Of a stretch of 64,000 nt of DNA, positions 12,188 to 23,648 are shown piece after piece. Positions within the stretch are counted from its first letter, which is position 1. Each line of letters begins with the position of its first letter. The notes under the pieces are model-generated. The model saw nothing but the letters and a program-made list of their open reading frames with translations. It was not told where the DNA came from and made no database searches. The position numbers were made by a program, and so were the translations under genes. The DNA is taken from assembly GCA_011109175.1 (NCBI GenBank), contig RDEW01000015.1, positions 328,310-392,309 on the forward strand, written 5' to 3'. The DNA is from Dicyema japonicum (Eukaryota > Dicyemida > Rhombozoa > Dicyemidae).

Positions 12188-13165
12188 TTAATGCCCAGAT
12201 GAAGATGAATCGATACTAAGTAATACTTCACGGAATCGAGAAGTACCAACTTGCCTTCGTCTGCTAGAAAAAAATATCACACATATGAATGATAGAGCTC
12301 CACGAATTAGGATCGACTCCATTCTCAGATTTAAAGCCCCTAATTATAACAAATACATGCAACTCATTCGCTAAATTATGTTCCTTCCGTTCATTAAGCA
12401 TTTTATTCCTTTCATCGTTTGTTTTCTTTAACCATTGTTTAGCCTCCTCCTCTAAAATACGGTTATCCTCAATTTCCTTTGCATCTAATCATCACCAATC
12501 TCCGAGAAATACCGATTGCAGCTATTCTAGCCTGATACTCGCTCATCAATTCATCTTTATTGCATCAGCAGGTCAATAATATTAGCCGGTGGATCAACAT
12601 GACCGAAGGATACTTCATTGGGTGAAATATCAGACTGATTGTCATCCTATTTTAATATACAATAAATAATAATTAAGTTGCGGTTGGGTTAAACCAAGCT
12701 TTGTGGGCATACATTTGGATTCACAACATAATCAGTCTCTAATACTTCCTGGTGAAACTCCGCTGCATCCTCATTATTGAATGGGTATAATTCTGGGACT
12801 GGTGGGGCAAAATCATCATTAGGAGGAAACGAGAAACCATCTTGGATTTCTAAAGCGTCGTCATCGTTTAATGAAAATGCAAAGGCATTTGGGTCTTCTA
12901 TGACGAGAGACAATATACTTTCAATTTCTGAATTTGATACATTTTCGTAGAAGACAGACTCTTGATTTACCTTCTCAGTCATTTCAAAGGCCTCATTGGC
13001 TTCGACAAATGGAAAGTCTCCTATCCCTATAAAATAATAATAGAGGTTATTAGACAAACCTTCATTATCTAACTGTGGAGGAACTGAAGAAAAGTTCAAT
13101 TCCTCATTTCCCTTTGTTGCTTCTTGGTTGGTGAAGTCAATTTCAAATGAATCCGGATCACACAT
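12188..13165 (-). CDS. clathrin light chain-like protein
   Basis: Six exons on the minus strand: 13060-13165, 12695-13026, 12604-12646, 12513-12554, 12283-12484 and 12188-12260. The introns are 33, 48, 49, 28 and 22 nt. They total 798 nt, an exact 265-codon frame plus stop. The N-terminal half is acidic. The C-terminal half has a long charged helix (EYQARIAAIDAKEIEDN, then EEEAKQWLKKTNDERNKM and NERKEHNLANE) that lines up with the heavy-chain-binding helix and the KTKxNNRxADE region of clathrin light chains. The end (SWSSIIH, then TSRFREVLLSI) resembles EWERVARLCDF and SRMRSVLISLK. The conserved N-terminal IAGIENDE box is not evident, so this is a divergent member or a look-alike coiled coil. 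Confidence 0.58.
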
Positions 13166-13289
13166 AAGTGAATTTTAATTAGGTAATATTAAGGTTCAAA
13201 TTAAATTAATATTAGTTATTAAGTTAATTTTATATTAATTAATAATCTATTTCCTTGATCGGCCAACGTTTTTATTTTCTGGAGGAGGA

Positions 13290-15420
13290 TTATTGACTAT
13301 CGTTAAGGTGGACTTAAATTTACGGATGTCAACCATTTATCTTTTCTCTGCGAAGGGGATTTTATTCTGGAACAGATTTTTATTGAAGTATCCTTTTCTC
13401 CGACGAAATGTTTTACACTGTAATGTTCTATATCTCACCTCAAGGGTCGTGTACTACTTCCTACATCCCCAACCTACTGAGATTGTGTGGACTAAAGGAT
13501 CTGCTACTAATGCGGAGACTTAAATGCCAAATATCCGCTCGTGGTTCCGGACACAATCAACGCGACAATTGCGGATCCCTGCTGGATATCTTTCATGGGA
13601 TGTGTTCGTTATGGTTTTACAAGCGACCATAATCCAATTTTGTTGAAACTCAAAAGATCCAAGATGTTCTACAAAAGTTTAAGAACTATTCGAAGGCAAA
13701 TTGGTTTGGTCAGCACGTTTGTGAATAATCGGGCCTCGCTGTGGAAGACTTCCTTGTTGACAAGGCAGCCATGATGTCAACTTTAGTTTTTCTAAAAGCG
13801 GACAGAATGTTCATCCCATTAACCTATTACAGAAAATTCAATCCGAAACTATCTTCGGCATCCTGGAGCATTATCAAGAAACAGGATGCTTTGAGGAAAC
13901 CAGAATACAATCAGATGGCTCAAACGCTCTCTAAATAGCAGAATTTCCCAGCTAATCCGTACTAACCACAGACACAATCGACTATGCCACAGAACTCATG
14001 TGGAACCTTCTGGAAGACACTAAGAAGTATCAAAAGCCTCACAAAAGAAGATGGCGGCGGAGTGGAAACCGTTACCCTTGTCCCGGAACTTGCCAATAAC
14101 CTTATGAAATACTAATTGTCGATCAGCCAACAGAATTTCTCTGGCTCTATTTTCAAAGGTAATATGACCCGCTTTCACATATTTTATCGAACTAGAGCTC
14201 AAGTCTTCCGGATAGAGGATTTTAGCTCTATCGACGCCGCTGTCACATAATCAACGAATATTATACTCTGAGCTTGCAAAAGATACATTCCGATGTGCCG
14301 TCCTCAACGTCCATCACACCCAATTGATGCTGAAAAGCGAACTCTAATCCAAACGAGAAATAATCTGAAGAAATTCTAAAGACAATAAGTGGACTTAACT
14401 GAAATAATATCAAAACTGAATAAAGAAATCACTCGGAACATCACAAAACACATAAAGAACGTTGGGAAGCCGTGCTTAGAAAGCTACGAATAATACTTCC
14501 TCTACTGTATTATTGGAAATCCGATAAGGAGGCTCAAGAAGTGGTCTTCAAATTTAATTGTACATCGAGAGCCATACCCGAATCCCAATAACCTTATGAA
14601 GTACTATGTAGTCATAGACCATATTCAAAGGACCCTAATGTTCGTTCAGGCCATGGTCGAAGGAATAAATGTCCCATCATGACTTTCCTCGACCCGTCAA
14701 TAGTGAACGCAGAAAATGAATAACTCGTCGTCCCGCGGTTCAAATGACATCTCCATTCTCGAATTGAAACACCTGGGTCCTTCTGCGACGATCACAATAA
14801 CAAAAATTGTCAATTTCTCAATAAACGAAAACAACATCCCGTTAATATAGAAGAAATCACTAATGCTGGTCTCAGTGGATGTGAAGAAGCCTTATGACTC
14901 AGTATCCCGGAAGATCCTTACAGCAAAAATTTTACGACGTCGATCAACCCTAAATTCAAGTCATGGTTGGCTAACTTCATCAACGGTCGAATGGGCCAAG
15001 TGGTGGCAAACTACCAAAAATCAAAACCGAAATACCTTCCAAATAGAGTTCCACAAGGATCACCGTTGTCATAAATACTCTTCAAAATGTTCCTCAGTGA
15101 CCTCCCATCCCCAACCACCAAAAACTGAATTCTTTTAGTGTGCGGATGATCTCATGGTTGCAGTGAAACATCAAAGACTCGAGGAGGCGACACGGTCCGT
15201 GCAAGATATGTTAAACCTGATGGGTCTTTGGTTCTTAAATAACCGTCTGAATACATCAGGAAAGACATATGTAGAGGTTTACCTCAGCACGAAAAGTATA
15301 CGAGCAACACCAGAATATTGTATGATTTCCCGCTCCCCATTAAGAAGATCCTTTCAATCCTTGGAGTTATCCTGCATCCTCTCTTCATATTCACTCATCA
15401 AGTGAACCTGGTTAAGAAAA
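13290..15420 (+). mobile_element. degenerate LINE-A copy (APE endonuclease + RT)
   Basis: The translation, broken by many indels, gives endonuclease landmarks (YISPQGSCTTSYIPN, then DLNAKYPL and SDHNPILLK near 13640), a linker (DAEKRTLIQTRNNLK near 14330) and RT landmarks (LVSVDVKKPYDSVS at 14863, CADDLMVAVKH at 15139). The same linker and RT text recur at 56.8-58.6 kb, so the two are copies of one family. The 3' end is replaced by other sequence after ~15410. Confidence 0.7.
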
Positions 15421-15679
15421 TTGGAATTCCCAAGGCCTTTCTCCCCCCCCATTCTCAAAATCATCAATGAAATTTTTAATGTTACCGATGTGAACGGAGA
15501 TGGTTCTCCCAGCGTCTTGGAATCGTTAACTTCCGTGGTAATGCTCACTGTCTCCTGGAGCTGATACCTGATTTGTTTCTATTGTTTAATAAATATTGAT
15601 TTTGTTTAAAAAATGAGAAAAATGTCTAGAAAGCAGAAAATAAAAGATAAATATGAGCGTAGGCATAATGCATAGGTTC
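15421..15679. other. unassigned spacer between retroelements
   Basis: Contains a C8 run and an AATAAATATT-rich end near 15590. It may be the tail of an unidentified element. Confidence 0.3.
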
Positions 15680-15850
15680 GAGGTCCTCGTCATACCAATT
15701 GTAATGACGTGGGAAGGAACTTGTATTATGTACCACAGGGGATATTTAAGTTGATAGGTATTTAAAATCCTATATGCAAACTATTTCAGAGACTTCAGAT
15801 AGCATATTCCTCGAATACAGGATGTCGATTTCATTTATGTCAGTAGGGAA
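15680..15850 (+). mobile_element. scrap of RLE-type LINE C-terminus
   Basis: Reads EVLVIPIVMTWEGTCIMYH, matching VLVIPIVMTWEGIATKYH of the element at 19.4-20.5 kb, but on the opposite strand. About 50 codons survive. Confidence 0.6.
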
Positions 15851-15957
15851 TATAATGGCACTGGAAACCTCATACTCAAATATTTTTACCAGTTTGAGTC
15901 ACTTGGAGTGATGGAGAAGGGAAGGACTGTCATACCAATCCCAGGAAATACCGACGT

Positions 15958-16340
15958 CAACTTTTAATTTTATTAACCCCATAATCACAAGAGGACAAGA
16001 GTTGTCGTATAATTGATCCCATTGTCCATAGCAAACTTTCTCCTACAGTTAGTTTTGGATTCCCGGATTAATCTAGTTTAATTGCCGGCCCGAGGAGATG
16101 TTCTGAAGATTTTCTCATTTGAAAAAGTCTTAAATGTTCTCTGTAGTAACGATGATGATGTCTTTTTCGACAATTTCAATAATATTGAGACATTGGTTTT
16201 GTACGACAGTTTGCTGTGTGCCGATGTTGATAGCAATCCATGCAGCACAGGCGTACTCGATACTCGGTAGAACAAATTGTTTGTATAGAAGCTACAACGA
16301 TGGGAGGGAAGATATCTGGAAGTGTGTAAAAGTCTTGGGA
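15958..16340 (-). mobile_element. LINE-A 3' end, minus strand
   Basis: The reverse strand reads YKQFVLPSIEYACAAWIA, nearly the same as at 17.23 kb, then a decayed C-terminus and a tail GGGATCA...TGTGATTATGGGG-TTAATAAAA, a degenerate form of the shared 3' module. Middle codons are missing. Confidence 0.65.
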
Positions 16341-16539
16341 ATTCCAAATTTCTATTGGATTCTCGGGGTTACCAGGTCCACTTGATGTGTCTTTTCGTGA
16401 TGAGGTAAACGGTATAATGAATCAAAACCCTTTCCATATCCACTGAGAGCAGTACTGTTCTCTCGTGTGGATTTGAACTATTCAATACTGAAGAAGTGTT
16501 AAAGTGAACACAGGTAATTAAATTAAAGGATGTAATATG

Positions 16540-17030
16540 AAATGGTAGGGTTTGACGAGTCTGGCAAAATATTTTGACCTCATGGTTTTAACACAGAATT
16601 TATCCATCAATCGGAACACCATCCCGACCATCTGGAAGTTATCCAATATACAATCGACCTCGAAGCCTGAGGACCAAATGATTCCTCCTTTTATAAACAA
16701 ATATCTCTCCTCTGCTCATCTAATAGAAGCTAATTTTCGATGTGATCCGCCAATATCTCACCATGATTTACGTTCAGCACGACTTCAAGAAGGATCTCAC
16801 GACAACCAACCCTAATAAGATTCATTCTGGAGAACCTACAATGTAATCTGGAACATCAAAAAACACATAGTATGCTATATTGGGCTTTCAACAGTTTCTC
16901 ACGTTTAACCATACTTAAAAGTCTTTTGACTCAATCCCAAGAAAAGTACTAGGAAAGTATTTGATCTGATATTCCAAGCAACTTTTTGAGGGACGGAAAG
17001 GAAGGGTCGTATCAAAAAATAACATTTTAA
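16540..17030 (+). mobile_element. LINE RT fragment
   Basis: Reads LSINRNTIPTIWKLS, equivalent to LSINTNTIPEIWKKS of the 29-31.6 kb LINE, then after a deletion KVLGKYLI...LFEGRKGRVVSKN, the region after the first catalytic Asp. It stops where the SINE at 17038 begins. Confidence 0.6.
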
Positions 17031-17037
17031 ATTGGCC

Positions 17038-17762
17038 ACGTGACACCATGTGGTGCTAAGTGACTAGTTGGACAAAAATTATTTTCTTTCCCTCCGATGG
17101 CGTCATTGGATCCACCTTACTGAGGAGACGTTCAATGCCTGCCCGGCATTAAGAGGATCCAACTATTCTTTTCCCTGTGGACAATTTCGTTACCTGGAGA
17201 CAATTTCTTACTATTATTATTTATTATAGAGCTTTTATACAAACAATTTGTTCTACCTAGTATTGAGTACGCCTGTGCTGCATGGATTGCCCCCTTATCA
17301 ATATCGTCACAGAACAAGCTGGAGGTCTTACAAAATCGATGTCTCAGGATTCTATTGAGATCATCGAAAAAAACGTCCATTTCGTTACTACGGAGAACAC
17401 TAAACGTCCCCCAATCATGGAATACCATACGGAACGTCACAGGGACTTCCTCAAGATGGCAAAGTCCCCTGACCATTCTCTTGTGCCGGACATCAAACTA
17501 TATATGGACGCTTGCCCGAGATATGAGAAGAAACTTTCCCTGTTGTGAAGATTAATCCAGGACTCCAAAACTAACCGCAGGAAAAGGACTGGTATGGAGA
17601 CCGGGATCACTTAATTAGACGGCAACTTTTATTTTCTTTCTCGTGATTTTGGGGTTAATAATAAGGAGACAAGTTCTGGAACGCTGTAACGAGTCAGGAT
17701 CAAGGAGTTAGTTAGATTGGTTACTCTTGGTCATTGAAATAAATTTAATTTTAATCTGTTTT
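17038..17762 (+). mobile_element. SINE-1 copy split by a LINE insertion
   Basis: The head and body (17038-17203) and the tail (17665-17762) are one SINE-1 copy. The two halves line up with the uninterrupted copies at 28.5 and 54.2 kb. The tail holds GTTAGTTAGATTGG and ends AAATAAATTTAATTTTAA. The halves are separated by 461 bp of LINE-A flanked by the 8-bp direct repeat GGAGACAA. Confidence 0.75.
17204..17664 (+). mobile_element. 5'-truncated LINE-A insertion with 8-bp TSD
   Basis: Target duplication GGAGACAA at 17196-17203 and 17665-17672. The insert reads YKQFVLPSIEYACAAWIAPL and further RT C-terminal sequence, then GGGATCACTTAA at 17603-17614 and a tail ending GGGGTTAATAATAA. This fixes the true 3' end of the family. 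Confidence 0.8.
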
Positions 17763-17779
17763 TACACGCCTTAGACAAA

Positions 17780-18250
17780 TTCTGACGACAGATCACTAAT
17801 ACGGATGATGTAAACCTCCCATTCAGCTACATACAGCCAATGGACACCTCCTGGACCTAAATGAGATTAATCCAGGACTCCTATACGATTTTATTCATCC
17901 CGAACAGAAGATTGACCAACTTTGGTTAACCATTTTTCTTAACGGAAAACAAATCCCACTCACGAACTCAATCAAAACATTGGGAGTTACTTTTGACCCT
18001 CTCGTGACATTTGGATGACAATTGAGCAAAGTGTTCTCCTCAGGCCAGAGAAAACAGAATTTAATAAAGCTGCTCCTTGGGCAATACATGAGTTCTTTCT
18101 CCTCAACGCTTTGGTCCCCATGTACCCAATATATTGAACCAAGCGGCATTAACCTAGAAAAAACGCAAGGACTTACAGTCCTATGTAATTTGAACTCTAA
18201 AAAAGTTTTTGTCCTCCATGGTACCCCTACCTCTTAAGAGACCTTAGTGA
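17780..18250 (+). mobile_element. LINE RT C-terminal fragment
   Basis: Reads IPLTNSIKTLGVTFDPLVTF, the typical post-active-site LGVTFDxxLTF block of non-LTR RTs, followed by about 70 decayed codons. No tail module found. Confidence 0.55.
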
Positions 18251-18469
18251 GGAAAACAGAAGTGTGGGGAATCCCATGATGAATATCGAATTAAGATAAT
18301 GTGATTGCTGAGAGATGAATAAATATCCTAATGGACGAGTTTTCTCTTCCTTAATGGGGATTCTGGTCATTAAATAAGTAAAGTAAAACATAGTTTCTCA
18401 TTCTGCATTTGCATACAAAACCGAGATAAACCTAACAACAATTGATAGTTTAAATGGATCAAAATCAAA

Positions 18470-18800
18470 AAGCAAGTGAATACACTTAATCTTAGCTGAG
18501 GACATCAAACAGAACCCAGGCAATCATTCAACTCAGCATAAATTGACTTACGCAAAAAATGCCTGAACTTATGCCTTTCTTTCCATCTATGAAATTGATA
18601 TCCTCTAACAGAAAAATCTCTCTATACGATTCATTCGTTCCAAGACTTCTCAATAATAGACAATCAGAATATTTTCTTTCAATAGGCATCCGAGTAGACC
18701 TGTCCCGTCTACACTGAACATTACTCTTCTATATTAAAGGACCACTTAAAAGACTACTTAGACCTACAAAGAGCACACCATTAACAAATAAAAACACGAA
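18470..18800 (+). mobile_element. 5' end remnant of a LINE with 2A-like motif
   Basis: The frame near 18495-18530 reads LAEDIKQNPGN and, after one frame change, a SINxLTQKMPELMPFF stretch of the kind that opens APE endonuclease domains. Compare DIEANPGP followed by QLNINGIKNN at 29.07 kb. The Glu and final Pro of the 2A consensus are lost here. Confidence 0.42.
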
Positions 18801-18816
18801 TACTGTAATCAGAAAA

Positions 18817-19224
18817 TTATATGTTGGAAGGATACAGCATCTAACAAAATAAAAACTTTTCAAACCACTCTGATCCTACTCCCAATAGCACTTGGCGGCA
18901 AATTGTGCCTAAACCTGGCTCTGACTGCTCCAGAATTACCATGAGAGGCCACAACCTTCCCCCAAATGGCACGGCGTCTCGAATCCTTCACTGGAAACTT
19001 ATTCTTTCTACTATCACTATTTCACATTACTTTTTGGATTTGTAAACGTAGCAACACTTTTTGCCGAGGAAGAAATCTGTCTCCTCTTTTTTCTCAACCC
19101 CATCTAATTTAAGGAGAGCAGTGTTCTCTCGTTGATTGGTCCTCCCACGACGGAATCCAGTGAAGACTGCTTTCACGTAAAGTCTATTTTGAGTTAATCC
19201 AAACCTTCCAATCTTCTTGTCCAT
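18817..19224 (-). CDS. RPL35A: 60S ribosomal protein eL33 (L35A)
   Basis: Large-subunit ribosomal protein. Four exons on the minus strand: 19205-19224, 19031-19183, 18866-19007 and 18817-18840. The introns are 21, 23 and 25 nt. They give a 339-nt frame of 112 residues with no frameshift (family about 110). The first exon joins to [15 protein letters not shown]; then [65 protein letters not shown] and the tiny last exon MLYPSNI. Each block matches the family in order. The 24-nt terminal exon would be missed by ORF search. It sits inside a retroelement-rich stretch yet is intact. Confidence 0.95.
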
Positions 19225-19374
19225 TTTTTCTGAAATTTGCTGTTCTGGGACTTCTAAAAGTAATTAAATAGATGATATATGAAATCTACAAAAATGCAAC
19301 CAACCAACTTCCATAACAACGTGAAAATTTAAATTTTATTTAAAAATATAATTCACCTTTATTTAACAAACAAT

Positions 19375-20533
19375 AAAAAAGTTAATATATTTATTAATCA
19401 ACAACCTTCCTCGCCTGCCTGTTCGCCAGCCTCCTCAGGCAGGTTCGATTCTGGTTGCTGAAACAACTCCGAGAGCGCATTGTCAATTGAACCTTCTGCC
19501 CATATGGCATCTCAGGGCTCTGCCTCCTATACTCCAGTGTCAAGCTCTTTAGGGTCCGCTTTAACACAGTGGACTGTAGATAGGCCTGAAGCTTCCTATC
19601 TACCCCCAACTGCTTCAGATAACCCTTGTGGTACTTTGTTGCAATTCCTTCCCACGTCATTACTATAGGAATAACGAGGACCTTGCAACCAAGCATCTGC
19701 CCCATCTCGATTGCAAGAAAGTCATACTTCCTTTTTTTCTCCACCTCCACAGTCTGCAAACGGTCTTGAGACGTGATGCCAACTTCTATGATAAGGACTT
19801 GGCCAGACTCCTTATCGTGTACCACAATGTCCGGTTTATTGTGCTTGACTAGCACCGAGGTACGGATAACACTGTCTACCTTAATTTGGACCCTGGTGTT
19901 CTCTACTACAGATTGCACCTTATGAGTCCGCAACTTTCTGGTGTGGCGAATACCATACTTATTGCATAGTAGAAGATGAAGACTCCTTACTACCTCGTTA
20001 TGCCTCCACACATAGTCGTGGCAGAGCATGGATCCACATCGAGTGGCTAAATGATCAACCGACATGCTCCTTGACTTACAGTGGGGACATGTATTTGTTG
20101 ATCGACCCCAAAAAATATTGCGGTCTTGCATATACGTGTACAACGCCTCCGATCGAGGTGAGTTGTCACCGTATTTTAGCCATATTGTCGACGACTTAAG
20201 GTCGACATGTGGGTTGTCCAATGCTCTGAAAAGGACTTTATGAAGGCTTTTTAAGTTGATCTTTTCCATCAAATTATTATATTGTAATTCGATCAACGCC
20301 TTCACATTTACTAGCCCACCATCATCAACACCATACTTAGCAGACAAAAAAGGTCTGATAGTGCCTAGGTGGGTTGCCCGTGTTTTCTCGGTCGTTATTA
20401 TGGCGTGCTTCCTAGCAGACACACTTGACCCAGCTATCAGGGTCTCGTGCATTCGCATTAGGATACGCTCACTTAGTTGGACTACTCCACACAGTCCACT
20501 TGATATCACTCTGACCTCGAGGACTAGGATCAC
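19375..20533 (-). mobile_element. RLE-type (R2/NeSL-like) LINE, 3' half
   Basis: A long open frame of 379 codons on the minus strand. It carries, in order, the region after RT, a CCHC knuckle (CPHCKSRSMSVDHLATRC), the RxNEV stretch, and a restriction-like endonuclease core: KPDIVVHDKESG, then VLIIEVGITSQDRL (the PD-(D/E)xK type). The RT and N-terminus are missing; the 5' junction is near 20533. The last ~20 codons are frame-shifted relative to the copy at 56.1 kb. A short A/T-rich 3' UTR ends in TTAAATAAA at ~19345. It is one of the least decayed element frames here. Confidence 0.8.
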
Positions 20534-20590
20534 TTAATTTGCTGAAGACCCTCTTTCTAACCAGTTGATCCTGAGGCAATAATTAATAAT
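20505..20590 (+). repeat. LINE 3' tail module
   Basis: AGGATCACTTAA at 20526-20537 (Arg-Ile-Thr-stop), then GTTGATCCTGAGG and an AATAATTAATAAT end. It abuts the truncated RLE element on the other strand. Confidence 0.5.
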
Positions 20591-20970
20591 CCCGTCCTTC
20601 TCCATAAACGGAAAATATTGTTGTTTTTGCGTTGAATCTAAATAGTTGGGATTTACGCCATCTATTCAGCCATCTACTTATAACACCATATTCAGTCAAC
20701 AATAATTAAAATCTTTAATTACCAATTATATACTCCAAATCTACGTATTCTCAGATCTTTTTTACCTTAGAACTACTGACTTGCTTACCTCTTCCATTCT
20801 GTTCAGATAATCGTCATGTGCTCATCATAATAAGTTGTCAGCTCCAACAAACATGCAGAAGCGAATTCTTCGTTCAGAGTTTTGACTCTATGGTTGCAGT
20901 CGACACTTCTATTTGAAATCAATTAATTTATCTTATCGTCGTTTTTTTAGTAATTTTGACTACGTGATTA
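20591..20970. other. spacer between retroelements
   Basis: No coding exon or repeat end recognised. Confidence 0.35.
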
Positions 20971-21110
20971 AAAATTAAAAATAATTCCTAAGACCACCGT
21001 TAAGCCAAAAAAATGAACTAAGTGATCCCGATGAATTGAATCATGGCTTTCATCTTTGTTCGGTGTTGATCCATTGAGCCTACACAAGTTCGCTGCGGGC
21101 GAGCACTTCC
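20971..21110 (-). repeat. LINE 3' end with GIT-stop tail, minus strand
   Basis: The reverse strand reads ATCGGGATCACTTAG (GGGATCACTTAG = 21019-21030), then GGCTTAACGGTGGTCTTAGG and an A/T end. This is the same architecture as the 7.8-kb copy. About 25 codons of a decayed C-terminus precede it. Confidence 0.5.
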
Positions 21111-21119
21111 TTATTGGCA

Positions 21120-21665
21120 TTGGTGTCCTTTTTTGGGAGTCACCTTTGATCAGGGACTCACCTTTATCCGACATGTTGAGAACAAAGTAACTTCTGCTTT
21201 GAAGAAAATGAGAATTTTAAAAGTGCTCTCAAAACACTTAGAGACCAAACTGGTAGCCTTGCCACGATTTATGAACAATTTATCCGACCAACGATGACGT
21301 ATGCAAGTCCTTCATGGGCAATGCAGATTTCACGATCCTCCTCATTGATACTATCCTGTAGAAGAGACTGTAATAGGTTAATTGGACCAAAACACAAAAT
21401 CCAGCCCTTTGAAAATTTCTTAATCGAATTACAACGGAAACTCTTAAAGGAGGCTAGTTCACCGAACTTCCCTATATTCCATACTATCGAAATATCTACA
21501 ATCATACAGAAATTTTGAGCAGATGCCATGTCCAATGAGAAGAGCTTTTCACGATTCTCGACCCCGCCGGACTCGTCCTCTTTTTTGTCGGTCTGGGATC
21601 ACTTAGTTAGATGAAAACTTTTATTTCTTTCTCTTTGACCCAGTGATCCTGGGGTAATAATAATA
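21120..21665 (+). mobile_element. LINE-C copy, 5'-truncated
   Basis: Nearly the same DNA as 31085-31605 and 45360-45890: GVTFDQGLTFIRHVENK, then YEQFIRPTMTYASPSWAMQI, ending SGIT-stop at 21595-21606, followed by TTTGACCCAGTGATCCTGGGG and an AATAATAATAA end. Small indels break the frame. Confidence 0.8.
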
Positions 21666-21689
21666 ATTTGTTTTTTCAATTAGTGTCTC

Positions 21690-22440
21690 CAAGGGCATCA
21701 GTGAATTGATATTTTCCCCTGTATACCGTCTTTCAGTTTGTTTGAAGGCCCTTTTCTGTGTTGCGGAGATTTTCTGAGTGTTCGTATAAGAGACAATGGT
21801 CCCCATGAAGTACACGCACATGAAATGCATGGTTCGAAGTACTGTGAGTAGAGCATCCTGAGTATAGGGTGATGTCCAATTTTTCATAGACCTGTTAGGC
21901 ATTTCAGAAGGTTGATTTTCTTTTAACATTTGTTCAGCACGTTAGTGACTGGATTGTCAGAGTTCCTTTGAGTGTTCTTGTGTTTTTTGATGGGTCATTG
22001 ATGATTGTCAGATTGCGACAACAGCAAATTTCTTGTATCTGCAGGCATATTTAGCAGCCAGAGAGGGTGTTTGGCATTCAAATCGCCGCATATCACAACT
22101 TCGTTCCAACTCTCCAGTGCTGATAAGTCTGGCATAGTGTAATGTTTCAGACATGAGCCCGGAGGGAAAATATACATGTTTACAAAATATAGTCTTCCTT
22201 TTGTTGTTTCAACAGATATTCCTATTATCTCCGTGGTTTCATCACTTCCCAAGAGTTTCTTCACTTTGAGTGTATGGTCCTCATACTTTAGACCTTTTCT
22301 GATTAATGTAAGTATTCCTCCTCCACGTTTATTATTATGTTGTATCCGGGAAAAAAGGTCGTAGTATCTTTTGCTGATAGATTCGATTCTTGGATGAGCA
22401 CGATATCAACTTTGAGTTTAACAATCAGAGTTCTCAATAA
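21690..22440 (-). mobile_element. APE-endonuclease fragment of a LINE, minus strand
   Basis: The reverse strand reads YIFPPGSCLKHYTMPDLSAL and VVICGDLNAKHPLW (22264-22060), the GDLNAKH block of AP-endonuclease domains. Downstream text (21929-21660) is unassigned. Confidence 0.6.
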
Positions 22441-22539
22441 TTTTGCCTTTAATCCTGTTCACATTTAGTTGTAGAACAGAGATCCGGTACTTTGACTTGT
22501 GTAGATCACGAATCCAAGAAGCTGATGGCAGACCACTAA

Positions 22540-22665
22540 TCCGTCGACCAAGGGCGACATGTACCCCCGGTGGAAGAGAGATAATGGTTCTTTTTCGAGA
22601 TGCTTAAAGAGCATTCTGAGCGCCTCCAGAATTGTTGTATCAGGTGAACCACATGACGCCACGCT
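22540..22665 (-). repeat. short dispersed repeat head
   Basis: The reverse strand begins with a GTGGCGTCATGTGGTTCACC-type head and shares layout with 23395-23530 (GGTATCTTGTGGCTCACCC). Similar heads start the SINE-1 copies. Probably 5' ends of LINE/SINE transcripts; family uncertain. Confidence 0.35.
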
Positions 22666-22754
22666 AAAAATTTTAAATTTATTATTATTAGCAATGTCCG
22701 CGGAACCAGAAAAGTTAACTAATTTGAGATTCCACTTTTGCCATCCATCTAATT

Positions 22755-23345
22755 TATTTATTGACCCGGGATCACCGAGAAAGAAAGACAAAAGTAATGT
22801 CAACTAGTTAGGTGATCCCAGTTCCCACAACCAAACATGCCATCCTAAGTCTGTGTGTCTCCATTGTTCCCACTGTCGAACGGAAATGACTTTTTTGATC
22901 CTTGCATAGGAAGCCGATTGGGGACGTAAATTTTTTAGCCAACTGATTTTCTTTTGCGTGGAACAGTGAGAGGCATCTTCCTCGCAAATGCGTAGAAATC
23001 CGGAGCCACATCTACGAGTTGTAGATTCAGTCAGCAGAAGAGGTATTTCTGTTTCATATTGTGGTCCCAGTATACGTGTTGTACTCCTTTGCAATAAGTT
23101 TAGTTTTTGGATAGTGGCCTCTGATAACGCGAATCTCCACGCAGCAGAAACATATTCCACAGCCTGGCGGTATATGATTCCGATTGCTTTATTCATATTC
23201 GCTGGGGTCTTCTGGATAAGGGCCCGTGTGACATTCAATTTCTGTTATCCTTTGGTGAAGACTTGTTTGGCATGGTAGGTAAAATTAGCAGCCTGTCGTA
23301 TGTCAATCCCAGGATTGAGGGTTTCTTGTGACAGGTATCCGAGTA
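22755..23345 (-). mobile_element. LINE-B copy, RT C-terminus and tail
   Basis: The reverse strand reads TPANMNKAIGIIYRQAVEYV, then WRFALSEATIQKLNLLQRS, then PIGFLCKDQK. It ends TGIT-stop (GGGATCACCTAA = 22819-22808), followed by a CGGTGATCCCGGG hairpin arm and TCAATAAATAAATT. Two frames alternate, so it is inactive. Confidence 0.75.
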
Positions 23346-23648
23346 TGTCCGAACAGGGTTTGTTTCAATGTCGCCACATAGCAGGATCAAAAATCCAGAA
23401 CAAATATGACACGAGACGGAGTCGGAGGCACATAGCTTACGGAAACCCCCAATAGGGGAAGTTATTGGCTCTTTTCGTTCCTTTCCGGAATGAGTGACAC
23501 CTTATCGGGTGAGCCACAAGATACCATGTTAATTACATAATCACTAATTTTTAATTTCAAACATAAATTGCAACTAGAATAATAATATTTGTATAAATAT
23601 TATTTTGTATAAAATTAATTTAATTTAATATTCGAATCACGTTAATTT
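23346..23648. other. repeat head and eL39 upstream region
   Basis: A head-like repeat (23395-23530, minus) is followed by ~120 bp of A/T-rich sequence directly upstream of eL39, presumably holding its promoter. No motif can be named. Confidence 0.35.

Noticed and set aside
20256-20537. Plus-strand 93-codon ORF
   Set aside because: Antisense to the conserved RLE-LINE frame; no independent support.
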